Below, piece by piece: positions 1 to 11,088 of a stretch of 64,000 nt of DNA (position 1 is its first letter; every line of letters begins with the position of its first letter). The stretch is from the NCBI RefSeq assembly GCF_001649575.2, contig NC_051442.1, forward strand, positions 25,943,435-26,007,434, given 5' to 3'. Under the pieces are notes generated by a model. That model saw nothing but the letters and a program-made list of their open reading frames with translations. It did not search any database and was not told where the DNA came from. Source of the stretch: Kryptolebias marmoratus. Its lineage: Eukaryota; Chordata; Actinopteri; Cyprinodontiformes; Rivulidae. A program made the position numbers and the translations under genes.

Positions 1-187
1 AATCATCAAAATTAAACGAAATAAACATTTGAAATATATGAGTTTGTATGTAATGTATGAATATAATATACAAGTTTCACTTTTTAAATGGAATTACTGA
101 AATCAATCTACTTTTTCATGATATTCTAATTTTATGACCAGCACCTGTATATGACAAGCCCACTGGTCATTCTTTTTTGCTTAATTC

Positions 188-752
188 AGATTCACCATCA
201 CTTACTGTCCTGGATCCAGAAATGTTAAATCAGACACTGTCTCCCAACAGTTTTCCTCTGATGATGAATCAGACCTGCCCGAGACTATCCTCTGAGCATC
301 ATGTACTGTAGGAGTCCTATCTTGGGACACAGAAGAAATCATCCATCGTGCCCAAGAGAATGAACCTGACATCAGAACCGGACCACCTAACCAACTGTTT
401 GTGCCAGGCTCTGTCAAAGTCCAAGTGCTACAGTGGAGCCATACAACTAAACTAACTTGCCATCCAGGATCCAACCAAATGTTACTGTTTGCACAAAGAC
501 ATTTCTAGTGGCCTTCCATGTCCAAAGACATGAAGGGATACGTCTCAGCCTGCCATACATGTGCTAGAAAAAAAAGTGGAAACCAATCTTTTCCTGTTGT
601 TAGTCAATCCTGATCACACATTGCCATAGACTTTGTTACCGGACTGCCACCCTCTAATAGTAATACAATTATTCTCACAGTTGTAGATCGTATTTCTAAG
701 GCTGTCCATGTCATACCTCTACAAAAGCTACCCTCAGCTTTTGAAACTGTTT
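188..752 (+). pseudogene. Ty3/gypsy RNase H tail and integrase remnant
   Basis: This is decayed pol sequence. Near 190-260 the plus strand gives a degraded version of the RNase H/integrase linker seen in the copy at 18.06 kb. Around 500-570 it gives an integrase zinc-finger segment (FxWPSMSKDMKGYVSAC) with an in-frame TAG at 506-508 replacing a conserved Trp. Around 625-752 it gives the start of the integrase core ([13 protein letters not shown], then [12 protein letters not shown]). The sequence stops before the second catalytic Asp and runs into an antisense LINE. No LTR is visible beside it. Confidence 0.75.
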
Positions 753-754
753 AG

Positions 755-2060
755 CTAATGAATCAACATGTCTTTCCCATCCATGGCTTCCTGCCTCTAT
801 GCACATTTCATTCAACATTCCATTCATATTTCTCAAGTAAAACCTGTCACTCAAAGTCTTTTTGATCAGTTTATTCAGTTTTAGACATCCTTTTGCTGAC
901 ATCCTTTGCTTTGATGTCAGCACCCCAGCACACAACAGCAAAGGAAATGGAGCTAGCAACAACAGACTGTTAAAATATTTGAAGCATCTTATTGCAGTTG
1001 CTGAAGGACCTGAGTCTATGCAGGAAATAAATAAATAAAGTCATCTTAGGTCAGGGGTGTCAAACCCAGTGACGCAAGGGGGCCAAAATTAAAAATGTGG
1101 TCCTAGCCCAGGGCCAATCATGATCAATATTTATTAAAAATTACATAAATTAACCTTGGTTTTAGATGTATTATGTCAAATCATTCATATAGAAATATCA
1201 ATTACCTTTTCCCAGTTACAGATTTTACAGAATTTAGAGCAAACAGACTTTAATGAACACAGACAAATAGATCAAACTTAAAAAATTACATCATTAGCAG
1301 TAATTTCTTACGCCTCACTCAGCTTTTAAATGAATTTTTTAACTTTAAAACAGATTTTTTTTAAAGGCCATTAATAAAAACCTGATCATACAGAAATTAA
1401 AACTATATATTGTTAGCTTCTAAGTCACTGTCAAGAGAAAACTTTACTAATTAGGCTCAGTTTTTTAAAGCAAAATAAGAATCAGAGACTCAATCTGTCC
1501 CAGACTAGAGGGCGGACCTAATGAAATCTAAATGTTATCTTGGGGGCCGGATGAAATGCTACAGAGGGCTGGATCTGGCCCGCGGGCCTTGAGTTTGACA
1601 CCTGTGTCTTATGTCCTTCTTATAGACTGCCTCAGTGTTGGTGGACCAGTCCAATTTAGTGTCCAGCTGTACTCCAAGGTATTTGTAGAAGGTGATTCTT
1701 TCAAAGTCAGTCCTACAGATGATAAAAAGAGAAAAAGACTATTTCTTTTGTTTTGGTCACATTCAGCTGCAGGGGATTTTCTTCATGCCATCTCACAAAA
1801 TAGTCATTCAGGTCTCTGTACTCGTCCTCCCCACCATTTTTCACACACCGAACTATAGTTGTGTCAGACAACTTTGTGCAGTACTAAAAGTCTGTTGTGT
1901 AGGTAGTGAAAAAGAAAGAAGAGAGCGTGGTTCCCTAGGGAGCGCCAGTGTTGCTAAGTGGACTCAGACGCACAGCTCTAGTTTCACAAACTGATCTTTC
2001 TGTAAGATAGCTGTTGATCCATGTGATCAGGGGAGGATTAACCTGCATGTCTTCCATTAA
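755..2060 (-). pseudogene. Non-LTR retrotransposon RT C-terminal fragment, split by a hAT MITE
   Basis: Minus-strand LINE coding remnant. The part at 1607-2060 encodes, in pieces, the RT segment after the catalytic loop: DTTIVRCVKNGGEDEYRDL, then EENPLQLNVTKTKEIVF, then FYKYLGVQLDTKLDWSTN. The part at 755-1051 encodes the region further C-terminal (LNKLIKK around 865-885). The two parts become continuous when the 555-bp MITE at 1052-1606 and one TSD copy are removed. Several frameshifts and stops make it dead. The style suggests a Rex1/Babar-like or related clade, but I cannot fix the clade by eye. Confidence 0.7.
1052..1606. mobile_element. hAT-type MITE (555 bp) with 8-bp TSD
   Basis: The element opens with CAGGGGTGTCAAAC and closes with GTTTGACACCTGTG, which are inverted termini. 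It is flanked by TCTTAGGT (1044-1051) and TCTTATGT (1607-1614), an 8-bp duplication with one mismatch, as expected for hAT. There is no transposase ORF; the interior is AT-rich. It sits inside an antisense LINE fragment, so it is younger than that LINE. The terminal sequence matches that of the shorter element at 15367-15582. Confidence 0.88.
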
Positions 2061-2433
2061 TTACAGGGAACACCTTATTGTGATTTTTATGCAGAATGAG
2101 GAGAGACCAGATTTGCCTTTTAAATGTGATTACAAAAATAATTGAAAATAGAATCAACAATAAACAATTAAGACAACACTAGGAAAAGAAGACTAATGCT
2201 AAGAGTTTGTGAAAACAATATTCCAAAAAATACTTACTTTGAAAATGATTTACACAGATAATGCACTGAAAGTGAAAATTATTTGATGATCTAAAGAAAT
2301 ATAGTGATCAGTTAATCAAATCAAGCAGAACGTCTTTGGACAGGAGGCTTATTTATGATTTACTTGCACAAGTATACAGACAATTTAGGCTTGTTTGATA
2401 AGGGCTTAGTTTTGGAATTTGGCTGCAAGGATG
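2061..2433. other. AT-rich DNA, nothing recognised
   Basis: No ORF of interest, repeat terminus or RNA signature was seen. Confidence 0.4.
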
Positions 2434-2909
2434 TGTTAGGATTTAAGTTGTTTGAGTTAATTTTTGAGTAATCTTTTGTTTAGGTTTATTGTTTTCAGTT
2501 GTATTTCTGTTGTATTTCTTGTGATCCATGATCCATGTGTTTTGTCTACTCTATTATGTCGTGTAGTTTTGCTCTGTGTTCCCTGTGCCGTTACTCACTC
2601 TCCCTCAGTCAGTAGTTTTCCATCTCAGCCTGCCTTACCAATCTACACCTGTTTCTAATTACTAATCAGTCACCTGTGTCCAATTTCTCATTACCCTCAG
2701 CACAGATAGTTTGTTCCTCAGCTTCACTTAATCGCTAGTTCATTGTTGCTTTAATGTGCTATGTGGTTCTCATTGTGACTCCCTCTTTGTATTCCCTGAG
2801 ATTCACCTTATTGTTAGTTTTGTCTGCTTTTGTCCACATTAGCATTTTGTTTTGTTCTTTTTTTAAAATAAATCAGTTACTGTGCCAGCCTGCATTCTGG
2901 GTTTCAACC
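2434..2909 (+). mobile_element. LTR-like sequence (TGTTAGGA family), partial
   Basis: It begins TGTTAGGAT, like the LTR at 26251, and shares its order: a T-rich opening, a C-rich middle ending in short CACCTG motifs, and AATAAA near 2868 followed by a GGGTTT-containing end. The 3' boundary is obscured by the palindromic element that begins at 2910. No clear 5-bp TSD was found. A reverse-oriented relative lies near 56.74-57.14 kb. Confidence 0.55.
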
Positions 2910-3082
2910 CCCTTACAAAAAAATCCCATGAAAATCACATGTGACTTTCACATGTGATCACATGTGATTCCCACATTTCCACATGTGAAAACGTGATTTT
3001 TTTGTGGATTATGTGAACCACATGTGGAAAATGGGAATCACATGTGATCACATGTGAATTTCGTGGGATTTTTTTGTAAGGG
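2910..3082. mobile_element. Palindromic foldback element packed with CACATGTG
   Basis: The outer arms are inverted copies. The left arm begins CCCTTACAAAAAAATCCCA and the right arm ends with its complement, about 33 bp with two mismatches. Seven CACATGTG octamers lie within 173 bp, and five of them are the full palindrome TCACATGTGA. Two pairs of octamers are directly abutted. There is no ORF, so it is a non-autonomous element. The TSD is ambiguous (CC on both sides is too short to be useful), so I do not assign a superfamily. Confidence 0.75.
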
Positions 3083-3681
3083 CCTACACACAAAACCTGA
3101 TAAGATGTTACAATTCTACCAGATTTCAGGTTATTTTGATAGAACTGCAGCTGAAATTTATAACCAGACCCAATTTGCTATTCTGTCACCAAATCCACCT
3201 CCTTAGAGGGTCGATGCTCTGGGCCAGTGGTCACTCTGTTCGTTTGGGTGGGGTTGCTGGCTGATCAGATCAGGAATGCCATGGGAAAGGAGGACAACTT
3301 CTTGGCAGGATTTAGTGATGTCTCAGTCAGTGTTTGCCCAAGGTAGCTGGGAGTAAAGGTGAATTCTTCAGAGATCAACTCAGTTAGCTAATGAACAGAG
3401 GTGATGGGTGACAACAACCACCAGTTTCATCTCTCAAAGTTATAAGTCAGTCTTCAAGTTGTTGAATCTCTCTTCTTGCTTCCCTTAACTGTTTTTCACT
3501 CTGCTTGGATCTCGATGTAACAATTCTAAGCAAAAAAAAATTTTCCTCACTTAGGTTAACAGACAAAGACAAAAGACAAGGGGAACATCCAAACCACAGT
3601 CACACAAAATTAGCTCTAACTGAAGACTAAATCACACACTGAACATCACCCAGAATCAAGGCCAACCTGGGTGTTTATTAG
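3083..3681. other. Unassigned sequence between two LTRs
   Basis: It may include the end of the LTR at 2434 and decayed internal sequence. No domain was recognised in any frame. Confidence 0.35.
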
Positions 3682-4511
3682 TGTGATGATCGGTGTTGTT
3701 TCTGCTGCCGCTACCCTGACTGTTGTTCCAGAGACTCACCTTCACCAGCTGTGGCTGATTTCCCTGATGGGCTCCACTGGTATTTAAGTCCCAGTCTCAG
3801 TTCAGATCTTTAGTGGAGCAACACACCTTTTTGGTTAGAATCTGCAGCCACTCAGTTTTAGCTTAGAGCTCTCTGAGTAACTTAATCTGCCTTGTCTTGT
3901 GCCTCTTCTCTTTGCCTCAGGGTGCTACTCCCCCTGGACGACCCAGGAGCACTCACCTGGAACACTTACCTCCTCCTGGGCTCACGGACCTCTCCCCTCT
4001 CGAACCAACCCGGTCATCTCCAGTACCACCTCTGTGTTCCTCGTCTCCTGAAAGCCAGTAAGGAAAGACAAGTTATTGCCTCACTCAAGTAGTTGTTTTC
4101 TCAGGACCTCTCCATACTTGCAACCCACCTGGTCTTTCCCCGCCCTTGCAGACCCCCTGGATTGCCTCTGTTCGGGTTCCCGGAGTTTTTCCAGTTTTTC
4201 ACCTGTAAATAAAGTCACTTACCTTTTATTTTCCGCCTCCGAGTCTGGTTTTTGGGTTTCGCTCTTTAGACCAGGGGTCTCCAATCCTGGTCCTCGAGGG
4301 CCACTATCCTGCATGTGTTACTTGTTTCCCTGCTCCGACGAATCTGATTCAGTGGTTAAATGACCTCTTCATGTTCTGCAGAAGCCTGTTAATCACCCAT
4401 TGATTCAAATCAGGTTTGTTGGAGCAGAGAAACAAGTAAAACATGCAGGATAGTGGCCCTCGAGGACCAGGATTGGAGACCACTGCTTTAGACACTTCCT
4501 GGTTCATGTCA
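3682..4511 (+). mobile_element. Solo LTR of a gypsy element (TGTGATGATC family) carrying a hAT MITE
   Basis: It starts TGTGATGATCGG and ends TCATGTCA. The flanks ATTAG (3677-3681) and ATCAG (4512-4516) fit a 5-bp TSD with one mismatch. Inside are a TATTTAAG box at 3781 and AATAAA at 4208-4213, the layout seen in the related LTRs at 5112, 19568 and 48833. Removing the MITE at 4272-4485 and one TSD copy leaves about 608 bp. No internal element sequence follows, so it is a solo LTR. Confidence 0.72.
4272..4485. mobile_element. Foldback hAT MITE with perfect 8-bp TSD
   Basis: 214 bp. The left end CAGGGGTCTCCAATCC and right end GGATTGGAGACCACTG are inverted, and the pairing continues inward (CCTCGAGG, then ATCCTGCATG) for about 80 bp, so the strand could fold almost end to end. 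CTTTAGAC is present on both sides (4264-4271 and 4486-4493). It has no coding capacity. It lies within the LTR at 3682-4511 and is therefore younger than it. Confidence 0.92.
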
Positions 4512-5111
4512 ATCAGTGGTTGATGATTCCCAGGCATCTGGGCACCCTCAGTTGAGATAAACTTCTCTCTCATGTCCGAAATCAGAGTTAAAATGGGTCA
4601 TCGAAAAAAGTAATAAAGATATGTTAAAACACCTAAATTTCTCATTGAATCATTGCAGACAAATAATAATATACATTTCTCATACTTCAAAAGGTTTCAT
4701 AAACACATAGATTTTTTTTCTGCACAAATAATGTTTTTCATAAATAGATTTAGATGAAACAATCTCTCTAACTGATTAAGTGTTAATGATTGGTACAAGT
4801 GTCAAAATAATCAAGAAACAGTGAGGTCAGGATGAAATTTTTACACAACTTGACGAGCAATAATATTAGTTCAGAGAAGAAAAGCAGGTCTTTTATCCTG
4901 AATTTCTTCACAAAGATGACTGGCAGAGGACCTCAGCACAAGGGCCTAATGCCCTCTGGTTGAGTATCTCCAGCCGCTTTTTCACCTGCATAGCTATTAC
5001 TTGAAGTACAGTTTGTCATGTGGGGTAGTGATGAGAATGGCAATTCTTTTGAGTATACTGAATCCCTAAAAAAATTAATTCACTGAATCATTCAGTTCAT
5101 GCAGCTCATTT
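4512..5111. other. AT-rich intergenic DNA, nothing recognised
   Basis: No feature could be supported. Confidence 0.4.
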
Positions 5112-5781
5112 TGTGGTGATCCGTGAGTTACTTCCTGGTGGACTGTCCCAGTTCTCCTATTGGTTGGGTCGTTGTGCCTTCTCACCTGCAGAAGATCAGC
5201 CTCATCAGGGACTCTGGGTACTTAAGGCAGTGGTGTGGATCAGACCAACGCTGGAGCATTGTTTGCCCTGTGGTAAAAACCTCTCAGCCTTTTACTAAAC
5301 CTCGAAGTCTTGGAGTTGTTCTAAGTGCATTCTGTGTTTCTGTATTTTGCCAGAGTTACCTGTTTCTCTGGAGACCAGCCTGATCTGAATCCTGAGCCGC
5401 CACAAAGCTAAGTACCCTGAGCCACTTACCAAAGCCAGTCTGCCTTGCTGCTACCTGCATTCTGTGGAGGACCTACTTACCCCAGCCACCTGGAACACAG
5501 ATACTCGGAAACACTTCACCTGTAAATACCTACCTCCTCACCACCCTCCATGCTGGACTCACTCTTCAACTCGGTAAAAAAAGACTCTCTGGAAATCCAT
5601 TCACTTACCACTGCCTGTTAACTAATTACCACTCCCGCATACTTACCGACCACCCTCTCTTCCAGATCCGGATCCCTGTTGTCACAGTCACTGTAAATAA
5701 AATCACTTATCGTTACCGAGGCCTCCTGTGTCTGTCTGTTGCTGGGCTGCTTACTTTTGACAAATTAGTGAAATCCTGACA
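5112..5781 (+). mobile_element. Solo gypsy LTR (670 bp) with perfect TSD CATTT
   Basis: It runs from TGTGGTGATCCGTGAG to AATCCTGACA and is flanked by CATTT at 5107-5111 and 5782-5786. It has a TACTTAAG promoter-like box near 5218 and AATAAA near 5696. Its opening bases match those of the LTR of the gypsy copy at 17998-20251. The absence of internal sequence suggests LTR-LTR recombination. Confidence 0.93.
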
Positions 5782-6189
5782 CATTTGTGCAGTACGTGAG
5801 TGAATGACATTGCACCACATCCAGTACTATGCAAACGAATCACTCCTCAGCGGCAGTTCTGTGTGTGTGTGCGCATGTGCAAATTGGCAGTTTGTTCATT
5901 GAATGAATCACTCCTCTGCCCTCTCTGATAGACTCCCCCGTATGTGTAGCCTATGTCCATAAGTGACACGGCAAGAAGCACATTCACTAAACATAAGCCC
6001 GAGTCCTTTTTATTATTATTGTTATTATGGACACAGACCATCTGGTCTATAGAAAAGATTGAAATAAAAATTGCACAGTTTATCAATAAATGTGAAAAAA
6101 AAAGACAAATTCAAAACAAACAAGTTTTAACATAAAAGTACAGCCTAATTTTTAGATCTGATAGGTCTTGTAAACCTTTCCTTTGACTT
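5782..6189. other. Unassigned DNA with GAATGAATCA-type motifs
   Basis: Repeated GAATGA/GAATCA words occur on both sides of the solo LTR (5080-5110 and 5800-5920). This suggests the LTR entered an older short repeat, but no termini could be defined. Confidence 0.35.
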
Positions 6190-7160
6190 TTGCTGCTACC
6201 CTTTTGTCAAAAATCACTCCTGAAGCTTTTCTCCATCCACTTCATCCTGAACTTTCTTTTTCACCTCTTTACCACACTCCCCATTTTCCTAGAGAGTAGG
6301 TACTTGAAGTCCTGCACCTTTGTGACCTCTGCTCCTTGTAGCCTCACTGTTCCATCTGCCTCCCTCTCATTCACACACTTACTCTGTCTCGCTGCGGCTG
6401 ACTTTCATTCCTCATTTTTGAAGTGCATACCTCCACCTCTCCCAGCTCTCTTCCACCTGTTCCCTGTTCTCACCACAGATCACAATGTCATCTGCAAACA
6501 TCATAGTCCCCAGGGATTCCTGTCTGACCTCATCTGTTAGTCTGTCCATCATCAGAGCAAACAAGAAGGGGCTCAGAGCCGATCCTTGATGCAGTCTCAC
6601 CTCCACATTGAAGCTATCTGTCACTCCTACAGCACACCTCACCATCATCCTGCTGTCCTCATTCATATCCTATACCAGTCTAACATACTTCTCTGCAACT
6701 TCAGATTTCTTCATGCAACACCACAGCTCCTCCCTCAGCACTCTGTCACATGCTTTTTCTAAATTAAAAAAAACCCACAATGAAGTTCTTTCTGACCCTC
6801 TTTGCACTTCTCCATCAACATCTTCAAAGCAAAGATGGCATCTGTGGTGCTCTTTCTTGGCATAAAACCTTACCGCTGCTCACAAATAGTCACCTCTTGT
6901 CAAAGTCTAGCTTCCACAACTCTCTCCCAGATCTTCATCGTGTGGCTCATCAATTTAATTCCCTTGTAGGTGCTATCTGTACATCACCCTTGTTCTTAAA
7001 GATTGGCACCAGCACACTTCTCCTCCATTCCTCAGGCATTTTCTAACTTTCAAAAATGCCATTAAATAATCAAGTCAAAAATCTCACTGCCACCTCTTCT
7101 AGACATTTCCCTACTTCGATCAGTATGTCATCAGGTCCAACTGCCTTCTCCTTCTTCATC
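6190..7160 (-). pseudogene. RTE-clade LINE reverse transcriptase fragment
   Basis: The minus strand encodes an RT related to fish RTE elements. From 7160 downward there is a KMKKEKAVGPDD-like start, then MPEEWRRSVLVPIF, then IKLMSHTMKIWERVVEARL. At 6666-6412 is an open stretch with VEVRLHQGSALSPFLFALMM and the catalytic loop FADDIVICGE. Frameshifts and stops interrupt the upstream part. Both ends are truncated. The catalytic Asp pair is intact, but the ORF is not. Confidence 0.85.
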
Positions 7161-7617
7161 TTAAGTTGATTTGTAGGCCTACATCTTTAAGACGATGGAG
7201 AACAACTTGTAGGTGTTCGACATGATTTTGCTTGAAGTTCCCATACACTAAAATAACATCGAAATAGTTATGTACTCCTGGCAAATCTTTCAGAACTGTA
7301 TCTTCCATCTTTTGAAAGGCAGATGGTGCTGAAGCAAGTCCAAAAGATACTGAAACATTCCCTCATGCATTATGAAAGAAGTAAGACTGCACCCATGAGG
7401 TTGGAAAGGCAAATGATGGTAAGCGGAGCTTAACTCAATCTGACTATAATGTTTCATTAGCCAGTTTTATGAACAAGTTCCCCCATATGGAGCAGAGGGT
7501 GACAGTCCATTATTACATTTTTAATAGGTTCACAGAGATTACTGTGCACCGTGTTGTTTACTTGAACCTTGTGGATAAACCCTTTTTCCACATCCAAGAT
7601 GATGGGCTGAAGCTCGT
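7161..7617 (-). pseudogene. Ty3/gypsy reverse transcriptase fragment with damaged active site
   Basis: The minus strand gives an RT palm: YSQIELSSAYHHLPF, then APSAFQKMED, then YFDVILVYG. The last is the active-site box, where one of the two adjacent Asp residues reads Val. The N-terminal side (7617-7480) reads as a degraded pre-RT region. It abuts the R4 5' fragment at about 7618. Confidence 0.7.
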
Positions 7618-7885
7618 AGAGTAGCATTCCAACAGTACTGTTCTCTGCTCTCATCCATGAATGTCTTGTTCCAGTAGTTCATTTCTCATCAGAATGTCCT
7701 GATTTTCCAATATCTAATGCAAATCTTGTTAATCCAGGTGACGTCCAAGCCAGGGTGGCATCATTTCTGTCTCTCACTCATTATGCAAGAGTTGTTCAGA
7801 GAATGGCTGCACCAGGATTTAAAGCCCGATCCTCTGATCTTCCTATACCAAAGTTGTTTGACTTAACCATGCGTTAACATTTCAG
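7618..7885 (-). mobile_element. R4/Dong-type LINE 5' end with tRNA-like head (truncated copy)
   Basis: Read on the minus strand, this matches 50390-50635 over its length: TTAAGTCA, ACTTTGGTAT and AGATCAG in the tRNA-like part, then ATGAGTGAGAGACA, then GAACAAGACATTCATGGA, ending at GGAATGCTACT where gypsy sequence takes over. The B-box equivalent is degraded here. The match links a tRNA-like head to the R4 5' coding region at two separate loci. Confidence 0.7.
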
Positions 7886-8960
7886 CATGAGCTCCGAGCG
7901 CTTACAGATCGTGCAAGCTCTTGTAATATTGTATAAGATCACACATATTGTTATATGTAAGAAGTTTTATCTAAAAGTTTTGTCAAGAAAGAAGGCAAAC
8001 AATTTTCATTCCTTCAAGGAACCTTAATTATTAAGAATGAATTAGAATGCTAGAATCTGCTATGTGAGGAGAGAACAAAGAAAACAAGATATGAAGCAAG
8101 AACAAGAAAGCAGAAAACTATGAAAAACTCTAAAGAGCATGACACTTTAACAACGCAGTCATTTTTTTATGGCATGGCACTACCAATCTGCAATCAGCTG
8201 ATCCTGTTTGTCTGATTTGAAGTCCAGAAGTGAGAAGTAGCGAAGTTCCTTGCGTTACTTGTAATTGAGAATGAATTTTGCATTTTTAAAGTAATTATTG
8301 TATTCTATACTTTATTTTTACTTGAGTATATTTCATTTCAAATATTGTAATTCAAAAATTTTAGCCTGTTTCTTACCTCTCTGCTGGTGTAAAGGAGTTT
8401 CCCTAGTAAATTAAACCACAGAGGTTGTGTACAAACTCCACCCACTCGGTTGGCTGCTTTGTCCACCTGCCTCAAGTAAAACTTGGCAGACATGCACTTG
8501 TCAGCTTGTCGCTGTGAGGATTCTAGGTTGTTGTGACTTTAATTACCTTTTTTGCAGTTCCAAGCTGGTGGTGGAGCTAATTGTCATCAGCTGGTTTCAA
8601 TCCCGGCTGATCACCATGTAGGGATAAGGGTATATTTTATTTGAGATGGAGACATTTGAATTATTAATAATTCATAAGTTATGATTTTACAGGGCACCAC
8701 CCTCTCAATGAGGGAAATATTACATAAATCTATCATTTTTAGTTATCAGTCTCAACATTTAATTACCGTAAATCATGAGTTCTTCACTTCGGATTAAAAT
8801 CATAATCATATCAAAACACACACACTGAATTACGTTTTTGCACTAATAATGTGACTTTTATTGAATAAACAAATATAACACAAGTTAAGGCAGGTTATAA
8901 AAATATTGCACGTTTGAATATGGTAATAAGATACTGATTGAAGAGTTGCAATGGTATGAA
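7886..8960. other. Mostly unassigned; short MITE-like segment at 8225-8346
   Basis: 8225-8346 contains GAAGTAGCGAAGTTCC, then TACTTGAGTA near its end. This resembles the ACTTGAGTAAA-rich segment at 16437-16575 and a hAT-like MITE type I associate with fish genomes. The rest shows nothing I can name. Confidence 0.4.
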
Positions 8961-9430
8961 GGTTGAACAGAAAGTCTAATTCAACCAAAGAAGTTAAAAT
9001 TTTGAGGCAGAAGGGGTTTGAGAAATTAACTTTGCGTAATAGAAATTACGATTATTATTATGGGTTTGACCACCTGAGTGGAACTAACTCTATAGGACCA
9101 GCTATGAGCACCATCATAAGCCAGCAAATGGTTCAGAGAGTTTACCCTACCAAGAGAAGGATCCGTCTGGCCGCTGTCTCTTGGTACCAGTCGGGAACGT
9201 TTTTAAGCCACGGCGGGAGGAAGGTGACCGAAGATGTCATCTCCAGGACATTTTCCGTCAGCGGGAGATGAGTCGAACCTTTGGCCAGTTCCGGTGGTCC
9301 AAACAGTCGGCAGCTCGTCTTTGGTAGGTAGGTGAACAACCCTGGGATGGCCCTTTGAAGCTGGTTTGATGGTTAGGCTGGGGTGAAGAGTCTATGTCAC
9401 GAAGGCAACGCAGTGGAATTTAATAAAAAC
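8961..9430 (+). other. GC-richer unassigned segment
   Basis: 9060-9370 has a base composition distinct from its AT-rich neighbours and an open frame of about 100 codons (8963-9271) without recognisable domains. It could be an LTR or 5'-UTR fragment of an unidentified element. I do not assign it. Confidence 0.3.
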
Positions 9431-10360
9431 TTGGACTGTTACTTATTTAACTGACTTACTAAATTAACTTTTATGTCATCCGCTGAAATGAAGTGAAAAA
9501 CTTATTATCAAAAACATTTGGTTCAAAACGATAAATGTGATGAAGTCAGCAACGCCGAAAACAAGAGGAATAAAAATGAAAAATAGACGGGACGAGGGAA
9601 ACAAACAAAAAAAATACGGAATCAGGCAGGAAGACAAGGAGGGATGGATGGAGAGCAGAGGGCTGAGTAGGAGTTTCTGTGGTCATTTAGCCAATGAGCA
9701 GTGCTCTCCTTAGAGGGATGGTTTTGGCACATAGGCACAAAAGAAAAAGGAGAAAATTAAACTTGATTAGATTTTTGCATTCCTTTTCTGCCTCAAAATT
9801 AAATTTAATTAGCAACAGGGGAAGCAGGCTCAATCAGTGATTAAATTAAGTCTTTTCACATGAAGTTGAGACTCAATGAATCATGGTTATTAGCACTGTA
9901 AAACACATATATTGATACACTTGGAACCTGATGGGAGGATAACGTTAATAATGTTTTCATATGACATCTGATATCCAAATGAATGAAAGCAAAAGAGAAA
10001 ACATATAGGCATATAAAAACATTAAAGATGAAAGTGTGACTCTTATAATTTTTAAAATGAGACCCTATGGTTGTTCTTGTTACTAGAAAAGAGAAAAACA
10101 CTGTTAGCACAAATATCACATTTTAACATGAGGGTTGCAGTCCAGAAACTTATTTTGAACAGATCAGAAAGTTCACATTTGATAACATAGTCCAACTATA
10201 CTGAGCAGAGACCAGGGTGCTGTGGTACTTCCTTTCCAGGTCAAAAGGAATGTGATCATTCCTTTGATGTCTGTATACCGAAGGCATTATCTGTTTCTTG
10301 AGTTTAACCAGGTCTTTTGTTGTTCTCTTCTCAGAATGTAAATTTCTTTCAAAGTAATAG
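9431..10360. other. AT-rich DNA, nothing recognised
   Basis: No gene, repeat terminus or RNA was seen. Confidence 0.4.
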
Positions 10361-10815
10361 TGAAGTGAAGTAAAGTGAGATTTATTTATATAGCACTTTT
10401 CAGCAACAAGGCGATCCAAAGTGCTTTACAACACAGAAACAAAAACAGAATCTGTACATAATGAAACCCAATGAAACACAAAAAAGAAAAACACATCGAT
10501 CATGTCTAATCTAAATGAATCATGTGTAATCTAAATGGAATATAGGATAATCTAAATAAAATCATGAAACCAGACATATCTAAGCATGAGCTGAGACAGC
10601 CAAAATAGTAGCTAAACTAAACATATCTAAACATGAGTAAAATAGTAGCTAAACTAAACAATTAGGAATACAACAATCTAACATTATCTAAAGTATGAGC
10701 TAAGATAAACTAAACTAAACTAAATGCACAGAACTAAACTAAATGTACAGGAAGGCTAAATAAGCTAAAACAGGAGAATGCTAAACTAACGGTACTGAAC
10801 TTTCTAAATAGTACC
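10361..10815 (-). repeat. LINE 3' terminus followed by CTAAACTAAA-rich degenerate repeat
   Basis: 10375-10432 (TTTATTTATATAGCAC, then CAACAAGGCGATCC, then AAAGTGCTTTACA) reads on the minus strand as the familiar 3' end of a fish CR1/L2-type LINE. The next 380 bp contain many irregular copies of CTAAACTAAA/AATCTAAAT, probably an expanded 3'-UTR tract. Confidence 0.55.
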
Positions 10816-11088
10816 AGGCCTGCTATACGGGTGAGAGAGATGACAGAAACAGCGGAAAGTGCACGTATGTGTGTGCGTGTGTTTGCAGGTAGGTCCATGA
10901 ATCACATCACAGTGGCCATTGTCTTTGATAATGTGATGGAAAGTTTATCAGCGAACTCTGAACAGATTCACAGATGTTCCTAGGCAGAAGGGAGCAGAGC
11001 ATCTTGTCTGCATAGTTCCAGGAGAAATTTCAAGATAGCTGACTAAAGTCAGCCTAGGGGAGCCAAATTCACAAACAAATAACCCATA

